A stretch of DNA of 64,000 nucleotides from Rhizobium oryzicola. GTDB lineage: Bacteria; Pseudomonadota; Alphaproteobacteria; Rhizobiales; Rhizobiaceae. The notes below the pieces were generated by a model, which was given only the letters and a program-made list of their open reading frames with translations, did not search any database and was not told the DNA's origin. This document shows, one piece after another, positions 26,424 to 35,039 of the stretch. The position numbers and the translations under genes were made by a program. Within the stretch, counting starts at the first letter, position 1. Each line of letters starts with the position of its first letter. The stretch lies in assembly GCF_030504645.1 (NCBI RefSeq), contig NZ_JAUKWQ010000003.1, positions 248,001 through 312,000 on the forward strand, given 5' to 3'.

Positions 26424-27839
26424 ATGAAGGCAATGGATATTCTACGGGGCCTTTATGTTCGTAGTCCTCGTTTCGTGCAAAATGCAGCACGCCCCTTGGT
26501 TTCGCTGGTGCCGACACAATTGAAGTTCGGACGCAGCTATGCGGATTGGCGGCAGCGAATTTCCAGAGCTGCGGTTGATCCTGCTTTCGCGGCAGACCAG
26601 CATCTCGTTTCGTTGCGAAAGGTTATCGCGAAAGCGCAGGCGGGAAGCCCATTCTATCGGGACCAAATGGAAAGTGCCTTTGGTAAAGCCTTCGATCCGT
26701 CACGGCTAATGCCCGAAGATGTGCGGCGGCTTCCCGTACAGACCAAGTCGAGCTTCAAAGCGGCTGGCGATGCAGTTCTGGCAGTCCCCCGGCGCCAGTT
26801 GGATAGGGCGGAAACCAGTGGATCCAATGGGGAGCCGAGCTTCGCCTTTTATCTCGACAAGGATCGCAGCCCGCGCGAGATGGCCTTTGTCTATGACGGC
26901 TGGTCACGGATCGGCTTTGACGAAAATACCCCACGCGCGAGTTTTCGCGGTTTTGCATTCGACAACGAAAGTCAAGTCTACGATTGGGATCCGGCTCTCA
27001 AGGAGCTTAGGTGTGCCGTTTTTCCGTTGGGGGAACAGGAAGCCGCCCGTTATGTCGATGAAATTGACAGGCGGCAGATTCAGTATTTCTATGGCTACCC
27101 ATCGGCAATAGAGCTGTTTTGCCGTCGGCTTGTTCAGATCGGGCGCAAACCTCAACGACCCATACTGGGGATTCTACCCATCTCCGAGCCCCTCTATGAT
27201 CATCAACGCAGATTGATGCGCTCGGTGCTGGGGCCGGTTCAGCTGGCACCATTCTATGGACTTAGCGAGAAAGTTGCATTTGCCATTGAGCTTGAAGGGG
27301 ATGAAGGTATTTATGAGTTCAATCCTCTGTACGGCCTAACCGAGTTGCTCGACGAGGACGACAACCCTGTGACGGAGGCGGGTCGCGAAGGACGGATCGT
27401 GGCCACCGGCTTTCTCTCCACTGGCATGCCATTCATCCGCTATGATACCCGGGATTTTGCGCGGCTGGTTGAGCTTCCGACAGCTGACAACGGGTACAGG
27501 CTGCGCATCGCGGGGCTCGCGCCACGCCGCAAACCCGGCTTTCTGATCAGCTTCGAGGGGCAGCGCATCGCAGCTCTCGATATCGCACCGGAAGATCCTG
27601 AATTCTTCAAAGGTATAAGCGAATATCAGTTTTATCAGAACCAACCCGGCATAGTGATCATGCGCTACATTCTTAGCGAGGGCGGTTCAGTTGCAGATGT
27701 AGAGAGGATGGCCAATCATTTCGCCGAGAAAGTGCGCCACACGCTTTCTTTTGAGCCTCAGCAGGTGACAAAGATCGCAGGCGGCAGAAGTGGGAAGCGG
27801 GCCTTTATCGACCAGCAGCTAGATCTGGAATTCTACTGA
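26424..27839 (+). CDS. CapK/PaaK-like adenylate-forming protein
   Basis: A 471-residue member of the phenylacetate-CoA ligase/CapK family. The P-loop-like motif is ETSGSNGEPSFAFY and the C-terminal adenylation motif region is YDTRDFARLVE. CapK-type proteins are frequent in capsule and exopolysaccharide loci and are thought to activate an acid for modifying the glycan or an acceptor; a demonstrated reaction is lacking for most. ATG 26424 has GAGG 7 bp upstream. Its 3' end overlaps the convergent GH5 gene by 7 bp. Confidence 0.8.
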   Translation: MKAMDILRGLYVRSPRFVQNAARPLVSLVPTQLKFGRSYADWRQRISRAAVDPAFAADQHLVSLRKVIAKAQAGSPFYRDQMESAFGKAFDPSRLMPEDVRRLPVQTKSSFKAAGDAVLAVPRRQLDRAETSGSNGEPSFAFYLDKDRSPREMAFVYDGWSRIGFDENTPRASFRGFAFDNESQVYDWDPALKELRCAVFPLGEQEAARYVDEIDRRQIQYFYGYPSAIELFCRRLVQIGRKPQRPILGILPISEPLYDHQRRLMRSVLGPVQLAPFYGLSEKVAFAIELEGDEGIYEFNPLYGLTELLDEDDNPVTEAGREGRIVATGFLSTGMPFIRYDTRDFARLVELPTADNGYRLRIAGLAPRRKPGFLISFEGQRIAALDIAPEDPEFFKGISEYQFYQNQPGIVIMRYILSEGGSVADVERMANHFAEKVRHTLSFEPQQVTKIAGGRSGKRAFIDQQLDLEFY

Positions 27840-29089
27840 GGTGCAGATAGACCAAGTGCTTCCAACATCCGCTGGTCGGGCACCGCCGGCCCCTTTGGCT
27901 CTATTACAGACATCCCATAGGGATTGGAATACTCCCAGACCGACCAAGGTATTCCCTGCTTCTCGGCTATACTGCGAAGTGTCTGTAAATAGGATAGCCG
28001 ATCGGCATCGTACGCACCCGATCGCCCATCCGTAGACATGCGCATTACCCCAAACTCGCCCATAAATAGTCTGTGGGGAGCAATCCCATGACGGTCAGCC
28101 CAGGTTACGGCCTCTTCAATCCGCGCTTGCATCGTTGCAGCGCTCCAGTCCTCCTTGAAGTAGTCGTCGATTTCGGGCTTAAGGCGCGTGATATTCGCTT
28201 CCTGCTGAAGAGGGCTTAGCCCTTCCGCCAGCATGTGGGCACGCAGACCCTCGATGACATTTGCCGGTGTTCCGGTCTTGGCTGGCCAGGGAAAACCGGA
28301 AAAGAATCCGTTCTCCCAATCTGCTTTCTGATGCGTGAAGCTGTGTGGCTCATACATATGAAAGCTGTAGTAGACGTTCTCGTCGTCAAATTTTGGATCG
28401 AGATTGGTTAGGCCCGTGATGCTGCCGCCACAGGCGCCCGTTACAACTATGGTCAAGGCGCGGTTTATGCTTCTGATATCGGCCACCGTTGCAGCCATGA
28501 TGCGCTGCCAGTCATCTGTCCCGTTCGCATCGCAAGGATAGTAGGCAGGTTCGTTATACGGTTCGAAGGCAACTTTATCTGCTCCGTGCTTAACCAACAT
28601 GGCCGCAACGTCCTTCACCATGGCGCGATAGCGAAAGACACCCTGGCTGTTGGCGCCGCCATAGAGGATCGTCATGTCATAGGCCGGCACTTGGCTGACA
28701 CCGTGGAGATTGAAAACGACTTTCAGGCCTGCGCGTGTCAACCGCTCGACAGCATCACTCAGTAGCTTGAGAGCCTGTTGGCGGCGCGGTCCGTTACTGT
28801 CTAACAGGGGGCCGGGATCGACCGTCAGTCGCACGAAATCAAAGCCTAACAGGCGGATCTTTTGAAATGGGTCGCCTTTGGGCCAATCCGCAAGGGGGCG
28901 TCCGCCCGACAGCCATTCTCCCACGCTTCGATAGGGCGGCCACCGATAGGATCCATCCTTTTTGAGCGGCGACCAATTCAGCCACTCATGCAATCCGACG
29001 CCGCGTTTTAATGGCAATGGAGCCGCTGACGATGGCGAGGGTACGACCTGCAACAGCACTGCGAAAAAGAGAAAAATTATCCGGCACAT
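27833..29089 (-). CDS. Secreted glycoside hydrolase family 5 (cellulase-like)
   Basis: A 418-residue TIM-barrel glycosidase with a signal peptide (about residues 1-22). The acid/base Glu is E180 in EPYNEPAYYP and the nucleophile E345 in MGEFGVMR. LKVVFNLHG and YYSFHMYEPHSF are further GH5 hallmarks. Exported GH5 or GH8 enzymes in polysaccharide loci usually trim or release the nascent polymer. The target linkage here is unknown. It is the last gene of the exopolysaccharide locus and is transcribed towards it. Confidence 0.87.
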   Translation of the reverse strand: MCRIIFLFFAVLLQVVPSPSSAAPLPLKRGVGLHEWLNWSPLKKDGSYRWPPYRSVGEWLSGGRPLADWPKGDPFQKIRLLGFDFVRLTVDPGPLLDSNGPRRQQALKLLSDAVERLTRAGLKVVFNLHGVSQVPAYDMTILYGGANSQGVFRYRAMVKDVAAMLVKHGADKVAFEPYNEPAYYPCDANGTDDWQRIMAATVADIRSINRALTIVVTGACGGSITGLTNLDPKFDDENVYYSFHMYEPHSFTHQKADWENGFFSGFPWPAKTGTPANVIEGLRAHMLAEGLSPLQQEANITRLKPEIDDYFKEDWSAATMQARIEEAVTWADRHGIAPHRLFMGEFGVMRMSTDGRSGAYDADRLSYLQTLRSIAEKQGIPWSVWEYSNPYGMSVIEPKGPAVPDQRMLEALGLSAPQ

Positions 29090-29341
29090 CCTTTGTTACC
29101 ACCTGAGAGAGATCCGTAACGTTCGGTTGAAGCAGTTGGCCCATAGAGTGTGCCTCTGTGATCGCGATAATGATACGCCATCACACTGTGGGACTAAACA
29201 CCTGGTGCAAGGATTAATCCGGCTCTGTGATATGCGTTCAATGACCGATCCGCGATATGAAATCGAGCCAAAAGCCGTCTCCTGGTAAGCACCAGTGCAC
29301 TCCGAGAACATCGTCCAAGGTTTGCCGTAGCTTTATTGCCC

Positions 29342-30667
29342 TCAGAACTCTGCCACCTTGCCCCAGGCCGAGGCCTTGAAGCGAGAGGGGTGATAGGGCT
29401 TGGGATCGACGATGGGTTCGGCGGCAGTCACGATATCGGCAATGAGATGACCGGCACCGGGACCAATGCCGAAGCCGTGGCCGGAAAACCCGGCCGCGAG
29501 GATGAAGCCCGGCAGGGTCTCGATTTCGCCGATACCCGGCACGCCATCCGGCGTGGAATCGATATAGCCGGCCCAGCTTGCGGTGATTCTCGTCTTCTTC
29601 AATTCGGGAAGCAGCGCCAGCGCGCGTTCATGCGTGAGCCGGATGGTCGCCTGATCTGGGGCGGGATCGAGGATGCGCATCCTTTCCATCGGCGTCGGCC
29701 GGTCGAGCCGCCAGCGGGTCAGCGTTTCATGACCGCTCTTGACGCCTTCCAGCCCGCCCGGCGCGAGGCTCTTCCAGCGCTTGACAAACATCGGCAGGAA
29801 TTGCGGCGCGAAGCGCAGTTGCTGCGGCGTGATATCGACACTGCCTCGCCCGCTGATCGCCAGCGTATGGCCGCCATCGCCGCGCGCTGTCAGTGAGATC
29901 TCGGCCGTATGCAGCGCCGGGGGAATGCCGTCGGCTCCACCCGAGACCGAGAGAATGGACGAGCGGATTGAGGCCTGCGGAAAGCGGATACCGAGCTGCC
30001 GGCAAAAGGACGAGGCCCAGGCCCCGCCGGCCAGGATCGCAGTCTTGGTGCGGATCGTCCCCAGTTCGGTCACGACGGCGCTGAGGCAACCGCCTTCCGT
30101 TTCGACGCCGCGCGCCGCGCAATTCTGGATGACCGTGCCGCCCAGCTTGACAATGGCGCGGGCCACGGCTGGGGCGGCACCTGCCGGATCGGCAATGCCA
30201 TCGGTCGGTGAGAAAACGCCACCCTTCCAGTTGCGACCCGTCGCGCGGCCCTTTTCGGCCGCTTCCGCTGCGGAGAGCATGTGGGTCGTTACACCGACTG
30301 TTCTAGCAAAATCGCGCCAGCGCGCCCAGCCGGCAATCTCGGCTTCGTTGTTGGAGAGATAAAGCAGGCCGCAGCGGCGGAAGCCGGTATTTTCGCCCGT
30401 CTCGGCGGCAAAACGCTCCCAGAGATCGAGGCTCTTCGTTGAGATCGGCAATTCGCGCGCGTCGCGGTTCTGCTGGCGGCACCAGCCCCAGTTACGACTC
30501 GATTGTTCCGCACCGATCCGGCCCTTCTCGACCAGCACTGTCTTCAGCCCCCGCTGCGTGAGGTAATAGGCCGCGAACACGCCGACAATGCCGCCGCCAA
30601 TCACGACGACATCGGCGGTCTTGGGCAAGTCGGAGGCGGTTTCGATGAGGGCAAGCGGCGCGGGCAT
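29342..30667 (-). CDS. FAD-dependent amine/amino-acid oxidoreductase (DAO family)
   Basis: A 441-residue flavoprotein with the dinucleotide motif VVVIGGGIVGVFAAYYL near residue 20 and the second FAD region TAILAGGAWASSFC. The C-terminal GFILAAGFSGHGFGIGPGAG is typical of DadA-like dehydrogenases acting on secondary amines, D-amino acids or opine-type compounds. ATG 30667 has GGAG 7 bp upstream. It is divergent from the AsnC/Lrp gene, its likely regulator. Substrate unknown. Confidence 0.85.
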   Translation of the reverse strand: MPAPLALIETASDLPKTADVVVIGGGIVGVFAAYYLTQRGLKTVLVEKGRIGAEQSSRNWGWCRQQNRDARELPISTKSLDLWERFAAETGENTGFRRCGLLYLSNNEAEIAGWARWRDFARTVGVTTHMLSAAEAAEKGRATGRNWKGGVFSPTDGIADPAGAAPAVARAIVKLGGTVIQNCAARGVETEGGCLSAVVTELGTIRTKTAILAGGAWASSFCRQLGIRFPQASIRSSILSVSGGADGIPPALHTAEISLTARGDGGHTLAISGRGSVDITPQQLRFAPQFLPMFVKRWKSLAPGGLEGVKSGHETLTRWRLDRPTPMERMRILDPAPDQATIRLTHERALALLPELKKTRITASWAGYIDSTPDGVPGIGEIETLPGFILAAGFSGHGFGIGPGAGHLIADIVTAAEPIVDPKPYHPSRFKASAWGKVAEF

Positions 30668-30892
30668 GGCGATCTCCAATTCTTAAGCCCAGACTAAGCG
30701 CAGGTCTCACGCAGGGGAAACCGGAGTGACTGTGGCAACGGCAGAATATTCCGGGCACCGCTTGCGCATCGAAATCTTCTGCGCCGTTTCCGGTTTGGGC
30801 CCTTGATGGACAATGAAGGCGGGTGTGCTAACCTCGATCAAGATAGGCGGCAGAATTTTATGCTGCAGAAAGTTGGGGAAGATTGCAGGCCG

Positions 30893-31378
30893 ATGATGAA
30901 ACTCGACCGGACGGACATAAAAATCCTCTACGAGCTGCAAAAGAACGGCCGCATCACGAATGTGGAACTGGCCGATCTCGTGCATCTTTCGCCGAGCCCG
31001 TGTCTCATGCGCGTCAAGCGCCTGCAGGCGGAAGGCTATATCGAGGGCTATTCGGCACAGATCAATCTCAGCAAGCTCGGCCAGACTCTGACCGTCTTCA
31101 CAGAAATCACGCTGAAGAACCACCGCCAGGTCGATTTCGCCCGCTTTCTTGCCGTGGTCGACAAGATCGATCAGGTCATCGAATGCCACCTGGTTTCGGG
31201 TGGCTACGACTATCTCCTGAAATTCGTCACCGCCGGGATCGGTGAATACCAAACGATCATGGAACGCCTGACCGACATGGATATCGGTATCGACAAATAT
31301 TTCAGCTTCGTGGTGCTGAAGTCGCCGATCGTCAAGGCGCATCTGCCTCTGACGAGCCTGTTTCCGGTGTCAGGTTGA
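30893..31378 (+). CDS. Lrp/AsnC family transcriptional regulator
   Basis: A 161-residue regulator with an N-terminal HTH (LDRTDIKILYELQKNGRITN, then LADLVHLSPSPCLMRVKRL) and a C-terminal RAM/AsnC ligand domain (ECHLVSGGYDYLLKFVTAGI). Two adjacent ATGs at 30893 and 30896 mark the likely start; GGGGAA lies upstream. The open frame to 30803 adds residues atypical of the family. It lies between the divergent DAO-family gene and the convergent ABC importer, so either could be its target; the effector is probably an amino acid or amine. Confidence 0.88.
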   Translation: MMKLDRTDIKILYELQKNGRITNVELADLVHLSPSPCLMRVKRLQAEGYIEGYSAQINLSKLGQTLTVFTEITLKNHRQVDFARFLAVVDKIDQVIECHLVSGGYDYLLKFVTAGIGEYQTIMERLTDMDIGIDKYFSFVVLKSPIVKAHLPLTSLFPVSG

Positions 31379-31386
31379 GTTTGATG

Positions 31387-31407
31387 GGCGGGGCGTCACG
31401 CCCCGCC
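31387..31407. terminator. GC-rich hairpin between convergent genes
   Basis: GGCGGGGCG (31387-31395), loop TCA, CGCCCCGCC (31399-31407): a perfect 9-bp stem just after the AsnC-family gene, overlapping the last codons of the convergent ATPase gene. No U-tract. Confidence 0.45.
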
Positions 31408-33051
31408 ATACTGCCGCACCAGCTCCGGCTCCAGCACAAGCGTATCGAGCCAGGTCGGGTCGAGTTTCGGTACGGAGGAGAAGAGGAGCTTGGAATAAGG
31501 ATGGGTCGGTGATTTCACGTCCTCACGCGTCAGGTGCTCGACCTTCTCGCCGCGATACATGACCATAATCTCGTCGCAGATCGCCTCGACCACCGACAGG
31601 TCGTGGCTGATGAAAATGTAGGAGAGGTCAAGTTCGCGCTGCAATTCCTTCAGCAGTTCGATGATGGCGGCGGCGACAACCGTATCAAGCGCCGAGGTTA
31701 TCTCGTCGCAGATGATCAGCTTCGGATTGGCCGCAAGTGCGCGGGCGAAGTTGATGCGCTGCTTCTGGCCGCCGGAAAGTTCGGACGGATGGCGATAACG
31801 CAGCGCCTTCGGCAGGCGTACCATGTCGAGAAGTTCGTTGACGCGGGTGTCGCGGGCCTTGCCCTTGAGGCCGTGATAGAAGCTTAAGGGCCGGCCTAGA
31901 ATGTCCTCGATGGGCTTGGCGGGGTTGAGCGCCGTATCGGCATATTGGAAGACGATCTGCATCTCGCGCAGCGCCTCGCGCGAGCGCCGGCGTGCATCAT
32001 GATGCAGTTCCTTGCCGTCGAAAATGATATTGCCGGCACTCGCTGGGAGGATGCCGGCGATGGTGCGTGCGAGCGTCGACTTCCCGCAACCGGATTCGCC
32101 GATAATGCCGAGATTGCGGCCCTTTTCGACCGAGAGGCTGACAGTGCGCACGGCCGTCATGAAGGGCAGGCCGTCCGCCTGGATCGGACCATAGCCGGCA
32201 ATGACGTTTTCGATCTCAAGGAGCGGGCGCGCCTTGTAGGTTCGTTTGCCGGCAAATTGGGTTTCCTTCGGCTCGAAGGCGGAAAGCAGTTCCTGCGTAT
32301 AGGGATGTGCCGGCGTCGAAAGAATGGCTTCGGTCGTGCCCTCTTCCTGCACCTCGCCGCCCTTTAGCACGACGATGCGGTCGGCGATCTGGGCGACGAC
32401 GGCGAGATCGTGCGAGACATAGACGCCGGCAATCCCGCCGGCCTTCATCACCGACTTGAAGGCTCTCAGTACGTCGATCTGGGTCGTTACGTCGAGAGCC
32501 GTGGTCGGCTCATCGAAGATGACGAGCTTCGGCCCGCCGATCAGCGCCATGGCGGCGGCAAGCCGCTGCAACTGACCACCGGAGACCTGATGCGGATAGC
32601 GTTCGCCGATGGTTTCCGGCCAGGGGAGCGACAGGGCCTTGAAGAGTTCTATGGCGCGTTCGCGCGCCTTGTCGGACGTCATCAGGCCGTGGATGCGGGT
32701 CACTTCGATGACCTGGTCCATGATCGTCTGCGAGGGGTTGAAGGCGGCAGCGGCACTTTGCGGCACATAGGCGACTTCGGTGCCGCGCACTTTGGCGCGC
32801 TCACGCTCGGAGAGCCCGGCCATGTCCTTGCCGTCGACCAGCAGCGCGCCGTCGGCGATGCGGCAGCCGGGACGGGTATAGCCCATCAGCGTCAGCGCGA
32901 TCGTCGTCTTGCCGGACCCGCTTTCGCCGATCAGCGCGACGATCTCGCCCTTGGCGATGTCGATATTGACGCCCTTGATGATCTCGATGCGCCGGCCGGC
33001 ATCCGTGGTTGCCTCGACATGCAGGTTCTTGATTTCGACAAGCTTGCTCAT
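31396..33051 (-). CDS. Dipeptide/opine-type ABC importer, fused double ATPase (DppD-DppF-like)
   Basis: This 551-residue protein fuses two nucleotide-binding domains. The first has Walker A GESGSGKTTIAL and signature VSGGQLQRLAAA; the second has GESGCGKSTLARTI and LSGGQKQRINFA. Walker B motifs (LVIFDEPTTALD, LIICDEITSALD) are intact in both. It energises the permease pair encoded directly upstream. It is the last gene of the binding protein-permease-permease-ATPase unit. Confidence 0.92.
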   Translation of the reverse strand: MSKLVEIKNLHVEATTDAGRRIEIIKGVNIDIAKGEIVALIGESGSGKTTIALTLMGYTRPGCRIADGALLVDGKDMAGLSERERAKVRGTEVAYVPQSAAAAFNPSQTIMDQVIEVTRIHGLMTSDKARERAIELFKALSLPWPETIGERYPHQVSGGQLQRLAAAMALIGGPKLVIFDEPTTALDVTTQIDVLRAFKSVMKAGGIAGVYVSHDLAVVAQIADRIVVLKGGEVQEEGTTEAILSTPAHPYTQELLSAFEPKETQFAGKRTYKARPLLEIENVIAGYGPIQADGLPFMTAVRTVSLSVEKGRNLGIIGESGCGKSTLARTIAGILPASAGNIIFDGKELHHDARRRSREALREMQIVFQYADTALNPAKPIEDILGRPLSFYHGLKGKARDTRVNELLDMVRLPKALRYRHPSELSGGQKQRINFARALAANPKLIICDEITSALDTVVAAAIIELLKELQRELDLSYIFISHDLSVVEAICDEIMVMYRGEKVEHLTREDVKSPTHPYSKLLFSSVPKLDPTWLDTLVLEPELVRQYGGA

Positions 33052-33052
33052 A

Positions 33053-33907
33053 TCAGGCGCTCCGGTCGCGGATCTTGCGGGGCAGGTTGTCGATCAGCAG
33101 GTTGACACTGATCGTGAGGCTGGCAATGGCAATCGAGGGCGCGATGACCGCGGCCGAGCCGAAGGAGAGGCCTTGAATGTTTTCATGCACCAGCGCGCCC
33201 CAGTCGGCGAGCGGCGGCTGCACGCCGAGACCGAGGAAGGAGAGGCCGGACAAAAGCAGTACGATGAAGACGAAGCGGATGCCGAAATCGGCGAGCACCG
33301 GCCGGATAATGTTCGGCAGGATTTCCGAGATGGCGAGATAGAGCGTGTTTTCACCGCGAATGCGGGCGACCGTGATGAAATCCATCGTGTTGACATTGAC
33401 CGCGAGCGCCCGGGCGAAGCGATAGGAGCCCGGCGTGTAGATGAAGGCGAGCGTCAGGATGAGCGCCGGCAGCGACGAGCCGACGGCGGCCACGACGACG
33501 AGGCCGAAGAGCTTGCTCGGGATCGAGATCATCGCATCCATGAAACGGCTGAGCGCGGTATCGAACCAGCCACCGACCACGGCAGCGGCCATGCCGAGAA
33601 TGACGCCGGAAGATGAGGCGATGAGCACGCCGGCGAGCGCGATGCCGAGTGTGTAGCGGGCGCCGAAGATGATGCGGGACAGCATGTCACGGCCGAGATA
33701 GTCGGAGCCGAGCCAGAGCTTGGAACTCATCGGGCCGAAATAGTCCATGTCGACGATCTTGCCGATCGGATAGGGCGCGATCTGCGGGGCGAAGAGGGCG
33801 ACCACGGCCCAGAACAGGATCACCGCGAAGGCGAGAATGCCGACAAAACTGAACGTGTAGCCGAAAATGCCGGGAGCGGCGGAGGTCGATGGGGCGCTTT
33901 GCGTCAT
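33053..33907 (-). CDS. ABC importer permease, DppC-like
   Basis: A 284-residue inner-membrane permease with about six membrane segments. An N-terminal OppC/DppC-type region contains LWLGSDYLGRDMLSRIIFGA. The cytoplasmic EAA-type loop is FITVARIRGENTLYLAISEI, and LLSGLSFLGLGVQPPLADWG is typical. The start overlaps the upstream permease stop (ATGA at 33906-33909), indicating coupling. The open frame extends to 34366 but that part is antisense-like sequence inside the dppB-like gene. Confidence 0.92.
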   Translation of the reverse strand: MTQSAPSTSAAPGIFGYTFSFVGILAFAVILFWAVVALFAPQIAPYPIGKIVDMDYFGPMSSKLWLGSDYLGRDMLSRIIFGARYTLGIALAGVLIASSSGVILGMAAAVVGGWFDTALSRFMDAMISIPSKLFGLVVVAAVGSSLPALILTLAFIYTPGSYRFARALAVNVNTMDFITVARIRGENTLYLAISEILPNIIRPVLADFGIRFVFIVLLLSGLSFLGLGVQPPLADWGALVHENIQGLSFGSAAVIAPSIAIASLTISVNLLIDNLPRKIRDRSA

Positions 33908-34857
33908 CAGCGGAGCCTCGGATTGGAGATGATGGCGATGATGTCGGCAATCGTGATCAGGATCAGATAGCCGGCACAGAAGATCACCGCGCAGGTCTGG
34001 ATCAGCGGCAGGTCGCGCGTGGCAACCGCATCGACCATGAGCTTGGCGATGCCGGGATAGTTGAAGATCGTCTCGATGATGATGACACCGCCGATAAGAT
34101 AGGAAAGCGAAAGCGCCAGAGCGTTGACGATGGGGCCGAGCGCATTGGGCAGCGCATGGCGCAGCACGATGCGGCTGCGCGAGGCACCCTTCAGAAGCGC
34201 CATTTCGACATAGGGCGTCGACAGCGTCTCGATGACGGCGGCGCGCGTCATGCGGATGATCTGGGCGGAAACGACGAAGGTCAGCGTCACGACCGGCATG
34301 GCATACATGCGCAGCAGGTCGTAGAGCGAATGCACCTCGTTGACGAAGGAAATGGCCGGCAGCCACTTGAGATAGACCGCGAAGATGAGCACCGCGGTGG
34401 AGGCGACCATGAATTCCGGTACCGAAATCACGCCAATGGTCAGCACCGTGACGACGCGATCGTAAAGCGTGCCGCGCAGGACGGCCGAGGTGATGCCGAG
34501 CGTCAACGCGAAGGGAATGGAAATGAGCGCCGTGATCCCGGCAAGTTTCATCGTGTTGACGAAGCGCGCAGAGATCAGCTTCGAGATCGGCATGTTGTTG
34601 GCATAGGACGTACCGAGATCGCCCGTGACCAGCCCTGCGATCCAGCGCAGGAAGCGCAAGACGGCCGGTTCGTCGAGATGCATGGCATGGCGCAGACCCG
34701 CCACGGCGTCCGGGGTCGCGGCCTGGCCGAGCAGGATGGTTGCGGTGTCGCCCGGCAGCATGCTGGTGGCGAAGAAGACCGCGAAGGAAACGATGATAAG
34801 CGTGATCACGGCAATCACCAGCCGCTTTCCGATCATGCTTGCGATTTCAGAGTTCAT
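33907..34857 (-). CDS. ABC importer permease, DppB-like
   Basis: A 316-residue permease with a family-typical N-terminus (MIGKRLVIAVITLIIVSFAV) and the periplasmic segment GDLGTSYANNMPISKLI. The EAA-like loop is ALLKGASRSRIVLRHALPNA. ATG 34857 is preferred over 34896 because GGAGG lies 6 bp upstream. It forms the translocation channel with the DppC-like partner. Confidence 0.92.
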   Translation of the reverse strand: MNSEIASMIGKRLVIAVITLIIVSFAVFFATSMLPGDTATILLGQAATPDAVAGLRHAMHLDEPAVLRFLRWIAGLVTGDLGTSYANNMPISKLISARFVNTMKLAGITALISIPFALTLGITSAVLRGTLYDRVVTVLTIGVISVPEFMVASTAVLIFAVYLKWLPAISFVNEVHSLYDLLRMYAMPVVTLTFVVSAQIIRMTRAAVIETLSTPYVEMALLKGASRSRIVLRHALPNALGPIVNALALSLSYLIGGVIIIETIFNYPGIAKLMVDAVATRDLPLIQTCAVIFCAGYLILITIADIIAIISNPRLR

Positions 34858-35002
34858 GAGAGACCTCCAGCCGCGTTGTCCTATGACGGCAGCCAAACCA
34901 CTGTTTCATCAAATGGTCATTGAAAAAAGAGCCGTCTGCGGCCGGCATGCGCGTGTCTCGCGGGGCCGGGTCGATGCGCAGTATCAAAACGGCGGTCAGA
35001 TC

Positions 35003-35023
35003 CGGGAGGCACAGGGCCTCCCG
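35003..35023. terminator. Hairpin downstream of the binding-protein gene
   Basis: CGGGAGGC (35003-35010) pairs with GCCTCCCG (35016-35023) over a 5-nt loop. It lies between the binding-protein gene and the permease genes of one operon. It probably protects the upstream message or attenuates read-through rather than fully terminating. Confidence 0.5.
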
Positions 35024-35039
35024 AACCGGTTTGAGCCAA

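Noticed and set aside
33889..34923. Plus-strand open frame of about 344 codons
   Set aside because: Antisense to the DppB-like permease. The translated sequence is rich in Asp, Arg and Gly repeats typical of shadow frames.
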